Below are positions 1-6,145 of a stretch of DNA of 7,002 bases, in pieces. The notes under the pieces are model-generated. The model worked only from the letters and a program-made list of their open reading frames with translations, searched no databases and was not told the DNA's origin. Both the position numbers and the translations under genes were made by a program. Source of the stretch: an uncultured Pseudomonadota bacterium (lineage in GTDB: Bacteria; Pseudomonadota; Alphaproteobacteria; Rs-D84); assembly GCA_947165555.1 (NCBI GenBank), contig CAMVAR010000036.1:1-7002 (forward strand), given 5' to 3'. Each line of letters starts with the position of its first letter. Position 1 is the first letter of the stretch.

Positions 1-1
1 T

Positions 2-760
2 CGCAGTATTCGTCGTATTGCCCATGCGGCAAATCGTTTCGGGCGTGGTCTGGATGCGCCGGGATTTCAACCAACCGGTTCGCGTGAAATCCGTGACGCC
101 GCCACCGCCATGATTACAATGAAAGAACGCCTGGACAGGTACAATCGCACGCGTACAGACATGTTAAATGCGGTTAGTCATGATTTGAAATCGCCATTGA
201 CCCGAATGCGGCTTGCCATTGAAACAGATACGGCAAACAAAACAGAATTATTAACAGATATTGACCGCATGACGGCGATGATAAACGGATACTTATCATT
301 TGCGCGCGGCGAAATGCCAGAGATTGAACAATCGACTGAATTGCCACCAATGCTGGTCCGAATTGCGCGTGATACGGCCCCTGACAAAATCATCAAAACA
401 GATTTTCCGGAAACACCAATCCAATTTTATGCCCGTCCGATGGCATTGGCCCGCGCGTTTAACAACATTATTGAAAATGCGGCACGTTATGCAAAAACGA
501 CCATCAAAATCACAGAAATCGACACCCCAACCGACATCCAAATATTAATAGAAGACGATGGTCCCGGTATTCCGGACAATCAAAAATCCGACGCGATTCG
601 TCCGTTTGTACGTCTGGATGATTCACGCGGGCCCCAAACCGGTGGCACCGGACTGGGGTTATCAATTGCAAAAACCGCAATTGAAAATCATGGTGGCCGC
701 ATGTTTCTTGAAGACAGTGACCTGGGTGGACTGCGCGTACGTGTAACATTACCAATTTAA
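2..760 (+). CDS. Sensor histidine kinase, EnvZ-like, 5'-truncated by the window edge
   Basis: This is the cytoplasmic part of a membrane-bound two-component kinase that autophosphorylates on histidine and passes the phosphate to a response regulator, probably OmpR-like and encoded upstream outside the window. The frame is open from base 2. The first ~35 codons read as the second half of a HAMP linker (Pro-Thr-Gly-Ser-Arg-Glu-Ile-Arg-Asp-Ala, bases 71-100), so the ATG at 110 is internal. Counting from that ATG, the H-box is AVSHDLKSPLTR with phospho-acceptor His24 (codon 179-181). The N-box is NNIIENAARYA (Asn123), the G1 box DGPGI (150-154), the F-box RPF (164-166) and the G2 box GGTGLGL (178-184). 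All catalytic boxes are present, so it should be active. HDLKSPLTR and RPFVRLDDSRGP resemble EnvZ (HDLRTPLTR). The sensor and transmembrane segments are missing, so the stimulus is unknown. It ends 36 bases before argS with no terminator between them, so the two may be co-transcribed. Confidence 0.93.
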   Translation, partial: RSIRRIAHAANRFGRGLDAPGFQPTGSREIRDAATAMITMKERLDRYNRTRTDMLNAVSHDLKSPLTRMRLAIETDTANKTELLTDIDRMTAMINGYLSFARGEMPEIEQSTELPPMLVRIARDTAPDKIIKTDFPETPIQFYARPMALARAFNNIIENAARYAKTTIKITEIDTPTDIQILIEDDGPGIPDNQKSDAIRPFVRLDDSRGPQTGGTGLGLSIAKTAIENHGGRMFLEDSDLGGLRVRVTLPI

Positions 761-781
761 CAAACACAAATTTATGATGAT

Positions 782-786
782 GGGGG
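782..786 (+). promoter_or_regulatory. Weak G-rich ribosome binding site for argS
   Basis: A run of five G lies 10 bases before the argS ATG at 797. It is the only purine-rich candidate in the gap and not a classical AGGAGG. The gap also holds TATTAT/TATACT (787-795), but there is no -35 partner and it is too close to the ATG. Read-through from the kinase gene is therefore the simpler source of transcript. Confidence 0.4.
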
Positions 787-796
787 TATTATACTT

Positions 797-2512
797 ATGA
801 ATTTATACAAATATGTATCTGAACAGTTAAATAAAACATTGGGTTTTTCCGCCCGACTGGAGGTTCCGCGCAATCGGGAATTTGGTGATTTTTCAACAAA
901 CGCGGCAATGATTATGGCAAAAAACGCCGGCAAGAATCCGCGCGACATGGCGACTGAAATATTACCGAAAATTCAAAAACTGGACTTTATCGAATCGGCC
1001 ACAATCGCCGGCCCCGGGTTTATTAATTTAAAATTGCGGAATGATTTTTTATGGCGTGCCGCCCAAACCGCATCCAAAATAACACCGGCCCCGATACCCA
1101 TGATTATAGACATGGATTATGGCGCATATAACGTTGCAAAATCTTTGCACATTGGTCACATGCGCACATCCATTGTGGGTGATGTTTTGTACCGTTTGGG
1201 GCGTGAATTGGGGCATAAAATGATTTCTTATAATCATATTGGTGATTGGGGACGCCCAATGGGACTTGTTATTGCATGGATTGAAAAATTACATCCAGAT
1301 TGGCCATTTTTTGCGGCAGATTTTGACCCAAATGGCGATTATTCGCAATATACAATCGACCCGCATGAATTAGATACTTATTACCCAAAATCCAGCACAT
1401 TGGCAAAGCAAGATGAAGAATTTATGGCCCACGCACAAAAAATTACGGCCGAATTACAAAATGGACATGCCGGATATACTGCGCTGTATAACATATTCTT
1501 GCCGATTGCATTGGCATCGATGGATAAAACCATTCAATTATTAAATATCGTTCCATTCGACAACGATTTGGGTGAACGTAACGCGGCCAAATACACGGCC
1601 CAGGCCGAAAAAATGTTGCGTGACAAAAACCTGCTGGTCCCAAGCGATGGTGCCGAAATAGTTATTGTCAAACGCGACACTGATAACAAACCTATGCCGC
1701 CCGTTATGTTTTATAATTCACGTGGTGCGGTTACGTATGATGCAACCGATATCATGGCATTATATTATCGAAAAATCACGGATAATCCCGACCATATAAT
1801 TTATCTAACCGACAAACGCCAATCATTACATTTCGAACAGTTATTCCGTGTTGCCGAATTATTAAACATGTTTCCGGCGGAATCACTGGAACACATTGGA
1901 TACGGTACATTAAATGGTCCGGACAACAAACCATTTAAAACCCGCGATGGCAATGTTGCCGAATTGAATGATATAATTGAAATGGTTCAATCGGCGGCCC
2001 GCGCCCGTGTACGTGAATCTGGGAAAAACCTGGACGACGAAACGGTAAACAACATTGCATTGGCGGCACTAAAATTCAACGATTTATCGCATGATTTGCG
2101 TGCAGATTATATATTTGACCCATCACAAATCACCGCATTCGAAGGTCGCACCGGGCCATATATTCTGTACACGGCGGTTCGGTTAAATTCTGTTTTGCGT
2201 CGCGGGGGTGACTTTACAACGCCACACCAAATGGATGATTTGTGTCCAGAAGAACGAAACCTGTTAATGGAATTACTGGATTTTGACAGAACCGTCCAAT
2301 CGGCGTTTGATAATCGTGCCACCGATTTAATTGCGAACTATGCGTACGACCTGTGTCAATTGGTAAATACATTCTATCATAACTGTCCAATTCTGCGCGA
2401 AGATGTGCCGGTGGAAACGCGTGCAATGCGCCTTGGCCTGGTCCGAATTGCCGTTGATGTTTTAAATAAAACATTGAATTTGATGGGGTTAAAAATACCA
2501 TCTGAAATGTAG
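797..2512 (+). CDS. argS: Arginine--tRNA ligase (class I arginyl-tRNA synthetase)
   Basis: This cytoplasmic enzyme charges tRNA-Arg with arginine using ATP. The 571 residues match the usual bacterial length (E. coli about 577). The N-terminal additional domain (about 1-90) starts MNLYKYVSEQL and contains GPGFINLKL (72-80). The class I HIGH signature is HIGH at 118-121 within NVAKSLHIGHMRTSIVGD. The KMSKS-equivalent loop is KPFKTRDG (378-385), the degenerate form that ArgRS commonly has. The C-terminal DALR anticodon-binding domain runs from about 455 to the end, closing with LNLMGLKIPSEM. The start is chosen because the N-terminal domain begins there. The HIGH region is of the 'DY..xNVAK-HIGH' type, not the 'NPTGP-HVGH' form I associate with most alphaproteobacteria, so the lineage of this gene may differ from the host's. 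Gly107 and Tyr111 replace the Ser and Pro common in DYSxPN. A terminator follows immediately. Confidence 0.98.
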   Translation: MNLYKYVSEQLNKTLGFSARLEVPRNREFGDFSTNAAMIMAKNAGKNPRDMATEILPKIQKLDFIESATIAGPGFINLKLRNDFLWRAAQTASKITPAPIPMIIDMDYGAYNVAKSLHIGHMRTSIVGDVLYRLGRELGHKMISYNHIGDWGRPMGLVIAWIEKLHPDWPFFAADFDPNGDYSQYTIDPHELDTYYPKSSTLAKQDEEFMAHAQKITAELQNGHAGYTALYNIFLPIALASMDKTIQLLNIVPFDNDLGERNAAKYTAQAEKMLRDKNLLVPSDGAEIVIVKRDTDNKPMPPVMFYNSRGAVTYDATDIMALYYRKITDNPDHIIYLTDKRQSLHFEQLFRVAELLNMFPAESLEHIGYGTLNGPDNKPFKTRDGNVAELNDIIEMVQSAARARVRESGKNLDDETVNNIALAALKFNDLSHDLRADYIFDPSQITAFEGRTGPYILYTAVRLNSVLRRGGDFTTPHQMDDLCPEERNLLMELLDFDRTVQSAFDNRATDLIANYAYDLCQLVNTFYHNCPILREDVPVETRAMRLGLVRIAVDVLNKTLNLMGLKIPSEM

Positions 2513-2521
2513 ATACAAAAT

Positions 2522-2555
2522 AAAAACACGCAATAATAAACTTTGCGTGTTTTTT
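2522..2555 (+). terminator. Rho-independent terminator after argS
   Basis: A perfect 12-base inverted repeat has its left arm at 2522-2533 (AAAAACACGCAA) and right arm at 2543-2554 (TTGCGTGTTTTT). The loop is 9 bases and the right arm runs into a six-T tract (2550-2555). It starts 10 bases after the argS stop and should end the kinase-argS transcript. The flanking A and T runs could let it also work in reverse, but no converging gene is present. Confidence 0.9.
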
Positions 2556-2557
2556 GC

Positions 2558-2586
2558 TTGTTAAAAAATTCAAAAATTGATAGAAT
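2558..2586 (+). promoter_or_regulatory. Sigma70-type promoter for the large exported protein
   Basis: The -35 box is TTGTTA (2558-2563) and the -10 box TAGAAT (2581-2586), with an exact 17-base AT-rich spacer. The predicted transcript start is near 2593, giving a leader of about 21 bases. The -35 begins two bases after the T-tract of the argS terminator, so the gene has its own transcription unit. Confidence 0.65.
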
Positions 2587-2593
2587 AGGGCGC

Positions 2594-2600
2594 AGAGGGA
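2594..2600 (+). promoter_or_regulatory. Ribosome binding site for the 2614 gene, long spacing
   Basis: AGAGGGA lies 13 bases before the ATG at 2614, longer than the usual 5-9. A shorter AAGAG directly abuts the ATG. No other in-frame start gives a better fit, and the signal peptide begins exactly at this ATG. Confidence 0.4.
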
Positions 2601-2613
2601 ACAATCGCAAGAG

Positions 2614-2673
2614 ATGAGAGTATTTATATTCACATTTTTGTTGTGTTTTTTCGCAACCACACGCCTTTGCGCA
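2614..2673 (+). other. Predicted Sec signal peptide, residues 1-20 of the exported protein
   Basis: Arg2 is followed by a strongly hydrophobic stretch VFIFTFLLCFFA, then TTRLCA. The most likely signal peptidase I site is after Ala20, before LTFLC. There is no clear lipobox: Cys19 is preceded by TTRL, not by the usual L-[AS]-[GA]. Confidence 0.75.
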
Positions 2674-5220
2674 TTGACATTTTTATGTACAAACCGGGCT
2701 GACTACGCATGTAAAGTTTTGAACCTGCAAGATACTAGCATAACACGCGCCAAAAGTTGTAACCAACTTAAATCAATTTCGCAAGATACCATCTTGTATT
2801 ATAGTCATGATTTAATAAAACAATGTAATTCTTGGGATACAGATATAAAACAAAATAAAAATTGTCCTTATGTTACGTATGAGCATATGGATGATGATAA
2901 TGGCGAGGGGAAGAATTTTGTATTCTTTTGTATAACAAATCCGAATGTTTTGGTTGCATACACCAGTCAAACCACCACATCTTGGTCTTACGACCAGAAA
3001 AAATGTGTGGGAAGTGGCGGAATCTGGACAAACGACACCTGTGATTGTACAAACTTACCTGACACCACAAAGGTTGAGAATGAATGCCTGTGCACAAACA
3101 ATGACAACCAACAATACTTTGGCAGACTATGGTCTGGATGCAATACATTGGCAGATGGTGTTAAGGCACCAAATGGGCATACAATAATATCTGGATTCGG
3201 CGATTATAAGCTTCAGAGTATTGATAAAATAAACAGTTGTTCACCAAGTGGCGGTACGTGGTCGGGCCCCAAAGAAAATACATGTTTATGCAACGGGGAA
3301 ATTAATCTAGAATTAGACACTAGCGAATATTTCTGCAAATGCAAGGACGGCACACACTATATAGACCCATTAGAGAAATATCGTGGCTGTACAGAAAAAA
3401 AAGATATTGTGATATCCGGCACGGTTGTCAATTATACAAACAACACGGCACTAAATGGTGTTCGGGTTTTCGTTGCAAACGATGAATCAATCACCACAAC
3501 AACCGATACATCTGGTCAATATACCTTAAAGGTGCCGAATAATGCCGACATAACCTTTGCGTTGTCGGGTTATCAACCGCAGACAATAAGTGCAACATAT
3601 TTAGAAGCAACTAATACACCAATTAGGCTGGTACCGGCACCATATGAAATCGCGGACCACGAAATCACCGAAGGCAACGACGTTGACGATAACGACAATA
3701 TTACCAATGTTAATAGTAAAACACCAGAACATCAACCAAATACAGATAATAATCAAAGTGATAATGATAAAGCCACTAACCAAACATCAAATTCAGAAAT
3801 TCCTGATAGATTAAAAGAATCCCAGGCTGCGCTTGATGCGGCACGTGATGCGGAAACCAGTTTGGCGAACCGATTGTTAACGACGGCATCGACGGCCGCG
3901 ACGGGTGCCGGGGCGATGATGGCGGCATCTGCATTGGCGGAACAAAATGCGGACGCGGATGCCGAACGCGACATGCGCGCATATATTGAAACCATGAAAT
4001 GCGAATACGGTGGCGGTCAAATTGTAACAATGGGCAACGAAGACGTTACATTACCGGGCGGGAATGAATTACTTACATCTTATAGGGAATACAAACAATT
4101 GGCGGATAATTTGAAAACAACCAAAAAGGCATTAAATTTGCGCAGTGGAATAGAGAGCGAGGTTTTATATGACCGTGCGCAATCTGGATTGTATCAGTAT
4201 GCAAGTGTTGGTAAAACGGGTGGTGGCGAAACATCGGTATATCGTGCATTGACGGATACGGATAGTGCAGACGCACTCGCATGGGCCGAACAAAAAGAAA
4301 AATCCGCCAAACAATTAAAGACCGGCGCGATTGTTGCCGGTGCGGGCGTCGCCACCGGCGTTATCGGAAATTACCTGGTCAATGAACGCGGGGAAAAGAA
4401 TGACACAAACGAAACGGATATTGATGAAATTGCGGCGCGCGCAGGAAACGCCCTTGGGCGAAATCGCAACAATAAGGGTCAACCAGAACAACCACACGCC
4501 AGCGCACAAGTGTCACAAACCATTATGATTACATGGCGGAAAATGTTCAAAAACACAAATTCAACCGACATCGATGCGGGTGATGGCAATAACGAATTCG
4601 CAATAAGTGTAAACAATATTGTCAAAGCATTGCAGTCTGATACAACCGGCGCTGATACCCAATGTGTAACCGTTCGTTCGCGCCCGAGCAATTTCGCCGA
4701 AATATTAACAGCAAAATACAAAGACACATTATTAAAACAATTCACTAAATCCAAAATTGAATATCGTATCAACAATACAGAAATAACAGACACCGCGTGC
4801 ACGCCCGACGAATGTCCAAACATATATATCAATGTGCGCAATAAACCATGTGGCAAAGATGTGCGGATTCCAAACAACACCAAATTCAAATCAGAAACCG
4901 TCACTGTATCCCCGCCCGCAGACCCACAGCCCAATCAACCAGAAGATACTGCATCGACAAGGATTATAAATCAATGGAAACAAGAATTCCGCAACGAACA
5001 TTATGCGACATATAAAATCACACCAAGCTATGCCACACTGTTTGAATTTATTAAAGATGACACAGAAAATTCCCACTATAAAGCATTAAAGGCAGAATGC
5101 GATAAACTGATCGAGGCCGAAGAGCGTTACGATTGGCATATTGCCGGCGACAAAAAAGTCAATATTGGTGACTATGGAACGGTCGTAATCGACAAATATA
5201 TATGTGATGGATACCATTAA
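2614..5220 (+). CDS. Large exported cysteine-rich multidomain protein of unknown function
   Basis: I do not recognise this 868-residue protein as a known family. Visible parts in order are as follows. Residues 1-20 are a signal peptide (basic MR, then VFIFTFLLCFFATTRLCA). Residues 25-259 hold 18 cysteines, including two copies of a six-cysteine module (131-176 and 209-259). Residues about 264-340 look like a carboxypeptidase-regulatory-like beta-sandwich. Residues 341-397 are an Asn/Asp/Thr-rich linker. Residues 398-590 are an Ala-rich helical core with two Gly/Ala-rich hydrophobic segments (420-442 and 568-588). Residues 590-630 are a polar linker. Residues 632-868 are a C-terminal region with two W-x3-F-x-N elements and few cysteines. 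Export to the periplasm or cell surface is inferred from the signal peptide and paired cysteines. No catalytic motif is evident. A surface, binding or envelope-structural role is plausible but unproven. It has its own promoter and lies between housekeeping genes, so context gives no function. GC varies strongly along the gene (about 36% early, about 58% at 3841-4020). Confidence 0.85.
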   Translation: MRVFIFTFLLCFFATTRLCALTFLCTNRADYACKVLNLQDTSITRAKSCNQLKSISQDTILYYSHDLIKQCNSWDTDIKQNKNCPYVTYEHMDDDNGEGKNFVFFCITNPNVLVAYTSQTTTSWSYDQKKCVGSGGIWTNDTCDCTNLPDTTKVENECLCTNNDNQQYFGRLWSGCNTLADGVKAPNGHTIISGFGDYKLQSIDKINSCSPSGGTWSGPKENTCLCNGEINLELDTSEYFCKCKDGTHYIDPLEKYRGCTEKKDIVISGTVVNYTNNTALNGVRVFVANDESITTTTDTSGQYTLKVPNNADITFALSGYQPQTISATYLEATNTPIRLVPAPYEIADHEITEGNDVDDNDNITNVNSKTPEHQPNTDNNQSDNDKATNQTSNSEIPDRLKESQAALDAARDAETSLANRLLTTASTAATGAGAMMAASALAEQNADADAERDMRAYIETMKCEYGGGQIVTMGNEDVTLPGGNELLTSYREYKQLADNLKTTKKALNLRSGIESEVLYDRAQSGLYQYASVGKTGGGETSVYRALTDTDSADALAWAEQKEKSAKQLKTGAIVAGAGVATGVIGNYLVNERGEKNDTNETDIDEIAARAGNALGRNRNNKGQPEQPHASAQVSQTIMITWRKMFKNTNSTDIDAGDGNNEFAISVNNIVKALQSDTTGADTQCVTVRSRPSNFAEILTAKYKDTLLKQFTKSKIEYRINNTEITDTACTPDECPNIYINVRNKPCGKDVRIPNNTKFKSETVTVSPPADPQPNQPEDTASTRIINQWKQEFRNEHYATYKITPSYATLFEFIKDDTENSHYKALKAECDKLIEAEERYDWHIAGDKKVNIGDYGTVVIDKYICDGYH
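3004..3141 (+). repeat. Six-cysteine module, copy 1 (residues 131-176)
   Basis: The pattern is C131-x2-SGG-x-W138, then TC-x-C (143, 145), C-x-C (158, 160) and GC (176). It shares cysteine order, the SGGxW core and the closing Gly-Cys with a second copy 78 residues downstream. The C-x-C and Gly-Cys features recall EGF-like folds, but the pattern is not a standard EGF match. Confidence 0.75.
3238..3390 (+). repeat. Six-cysteine module, copy 2 (residues 209-259)
   Basis: The pattern is C209-x2-SGG-x-W216, then TC-x-C (224, 226), C-x-C (241, 243) and GC (259). The cysteine steps are 15, 17 and 18 residues against 12, 15 and 18 in copy 1. Outside the cysteines and SGGxW the two copies have diverged, so this is an old duplication. 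Confidence 0.75.
3403..3633 (+). other. Carboxypeptidase-regulatory-like beta-sandwich domain (residues ~264-340)
   Basis: The order of elements is typical of this transthyretin-like fold. It has ISGTVVN, then a 'LNGVRVFV' strand, then TTTDTSGQYTLKVP (the T-D-x-x-G-x-Y-x-L core), then FALSGYQPQT and a closing strand IRLVP. Known members occur as stalks or binding modules in secreted and outer-membrane proteins. That role is inferred here. Confidence 0.7.
3871..3939 (+). other. Gly/Ala-rich hydrophobic segment 1 (residues 420-442)
   Basis: LLTTASTAATGAGAMMAASALA is uncharged for about 22 residues and follows an Ala-rich amphipathic stretch (398-419) suited to a coiled coil. It could be a membrane-inserted or tightly packing helix. 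It is less hydrophobic than a typical transmembrane helix. Confidence 0.45.
4315..4377 (+). other. Gly/Ala-rich hydrophobic segment 2 (residues 568-588), glycine-zipper-like
   Basis: GAIVAGAGVATGVIGNYLV is preceded by Lys-rich sequence and followed by charged residues. It has Gly at 571, 576, 578, 582 and 585, including a GxxxG pair. With segment 1 it could form a two-helix membrane hairpin enclosing about 125 polar residues. Confidence 0.5.
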
Positions 5221-5244
5221 AGAATTTTCTAAAAATTTTATTTA

Positions 5245-5273
5245 TTGCCATCTGGCATTTTTGGTGCTATGAT
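5245..5273 (+). promoter_or_regulatory. Sigma70-type promoter for fabI
   Basis: The -35 is TTGCCA (5245-5250) and the -10 is TATGAT (5268-5273), with an exact 17-base spacer. The predicted transcript start is near 5280, leaving a leader of about 22 bases that holds the fabI Shine-Dalgarno. This argues against the in-frame TTG at 5245 as a start, since that codon is part of the -35 box. Confidence 0.75.
5246..5257 (+). promoter_or_regulatory. Small palindrome over the fabI -35: possible operator or weak terminator
   Basis: TGCCATCTGGCA is a perfect palindrome apart from the central two bases, and a five-T run follows (5258-5262). It overlaps the -35 element, where a repressor could block RNA polymerase. 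Alternatively, it is a weak stem (four or five base pairs) ending the transcript of the upstream exported-protein gene, which has no other visible terminator. Confidence 0.35.
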
Positions 5274-5288
5274 TTTTCCACATAACCA

Positions 5289-5297
5289 AAAGGAAAG
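5289..5297 (+). promoter_or_regulatory. Ribosome binding site deciding the fabI start
   Basis: AAAGGAAAG has its GGA centred about 8 bases before the ATG at 5302. This is the best Shine-Dalgarno in the window and fixes the start at 5302, where the Rossmann fold begins. Confidence 0.75.
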
Positions 5298-5301
5298 TAT
5301 T

Positions 5302-6114
5302 ATGTTATTAAAGGGTAAAAAGATTTTAATTACCGGTGTTGCGAACGATTGGTCTATGGCATGGGCAATCGCAAAACGCGCGCACGAAAACGGGGCGGAA
5401 ATTGCCATGCCGTACGCTATGCCGGTGTTGGAAAAGCGCGTGCGGCCGCTCGCGGAATCTATTGGCGCAAAATTTGTGCAAGAATGCAATGTGCAAAATG
5501 ATGAGCAAATGGATTCTTTGTTTGCGAATATTGAACGCGAATGGGGGCATTTGGACGGAATGCTGCACGCGATTGCGTTTTCTGATAAAAACGAATTGAT
5601 GGGACGCTATGCCGACACAACACGCGAAAATTTCAAGAACACAATGGATATTTCCGTTTATTCTTTGGTTGATTTGACGCGTCGTGCATCAAAATTGATG
5701 CGGGATGGCGGTTCGATTGTGACACTGACATATTTTGGTGGGGAAAAGTCTGTGCCGAGTTACAATGTTATGGGTGTGGCGAAATCCGCGTTGGATTCAT
5801 CGGTTCGTTATCTGGCGTCTGATTTGGGTCGCGATAAAATTCGCATCAACGCGATTAGTGCGGGGCCGATTTTAACCCTGGCGTCCAGTGGTGTCGGCGG
5901 TATCAAGACCATGTTGCGCCTTAATGCGGAACAAACCCCATTGCGTCGGAATATGACATTGGACGATGTATCGGGTGCGGCACTGTATTTGTTTAGTGAC
6001 CTGTCGTCCGCCGTGACCGGCGAAGTGCACCATGTGGATTGCGGTTATTCCACAACCGGCATGATGCCAAACGAACTAAAAGACATATTGTTAAAGGCGA
6101 TGGATAATCAGTAA
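5302..6114 (+). CDS. fabI: Enoyl-[acyl-carrier-protein] reductase (NADH), FabI
   Basis: This cytosolic enzyme reduces trans-2-enoyl-ACP to acyl-ACP, the last step of each round of type II fatty-acid synthesis. The 270 residues are typical (E. coli 262). It is an SDR-fold protein beginning MLLKGKKILITGVAND, the FabI form of the nucleotide-binding motif. The catalytic pair Tyr154 and Lys161 sits in SYNVMGVAK (Y-x6-K), with the FabI-specific Tyr144 in LTYFGGEKS. INAISAGPILTLASSG (182-197) is the substrate-loop signature, and the end (SDLSSAVTGEVHHVDCGYS) is also typical. Ala92 occupies the E. coli Gly93 position, as is natural in many species. Unusually, the stretch after beta-2 reads AMPYA (35-39) where FabI proteins usually have AFTYQ. 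The gene has its own promoter and terminator and is not linked to other fatty-acid genes here. The frame extends upstream to a TTG at 5245, but that lies in the promoter. Confidence 0.97.
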   Translation: MLLKGKKILITGVANDWSMAWAIAKRAHENGAEIAMPYAMPVLEKRVRPLAESIGAKFVQECNVQNDEQMDSLFANIEREWGHLDGMLHAIAFSDKNELMGRYADTTRENFKNTMDISVYSLVDLTRRASKLMRDGGSIVTLTYFGGEKSVPSYNVMGVAKSALDSSVRYLASDLGRDKIRINAISAGPILTLASSGVGGIKTMLRLNAEQTPLRRNMTLDDVSGAALYLFSDLSSAVTGEVHHVDCGYSTTGMMPNELKDILLKAMDNQ

Positions 6115-6122
6115 AAAAAACT

Positions 6123-6144
6123 AACCCGCAATAGCGGGTTTTTT
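6123..6144 (+). terminator. Rho-independent terminator after fabI
   Basis: A perfect 7-base stem AACCCGC (6123-6129) / GCGGGTT (6134-6140) has an AATA loop and ends in six T (6139-6144). It begins 9 bases after the fabI stop codon. An A-run (6113-6120) precedes it. Confidence 0.92.
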
Positions 6145-6145
6145 A

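Noticed and set aside
110..112. ATG at 110 as the start of the histidine kinase
   Set aside because: The same frame is open upstream to the window edge and encodes HAMP-domain residues, so this Met is internal and the gene is 5'-truncated.
787..795. TATTAT/TATACT as an argS promoter -10 box
   Set aside because: No -35-like element 16-18 bases upstream, and the transcript start would fall at or past the ATG.
2214..2660. 148-codon antisense open frame spanning the argS end and the terminator
   Set aside because: It crosses a strong terminator and a promoter and overlaps two real genes. Its composition looks like a shadow.
4479..4934. 151-codon antisense open frame
   Set aside because: No ribosome site or recognisable motif. 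It lies wholly within the well-supported exported-protein gene and looks like a codon-bias shadow.
5245..5301. In-frame TTG at 5245 as a longer fabI start
   Set aside because: It is part of the -35 box of a well-formed promoter, and the extra 19 residues have no FabI counterpart. ATG 5302 has a good Shine-Dalgarno.
5575..5577. Ala92 of FabI (E. coli Gly93 position) as a triclosan-resistance change
   Set aside because: Alanine is natural at this position in many FabI enzymes, so it is no evidence of selected resistance.
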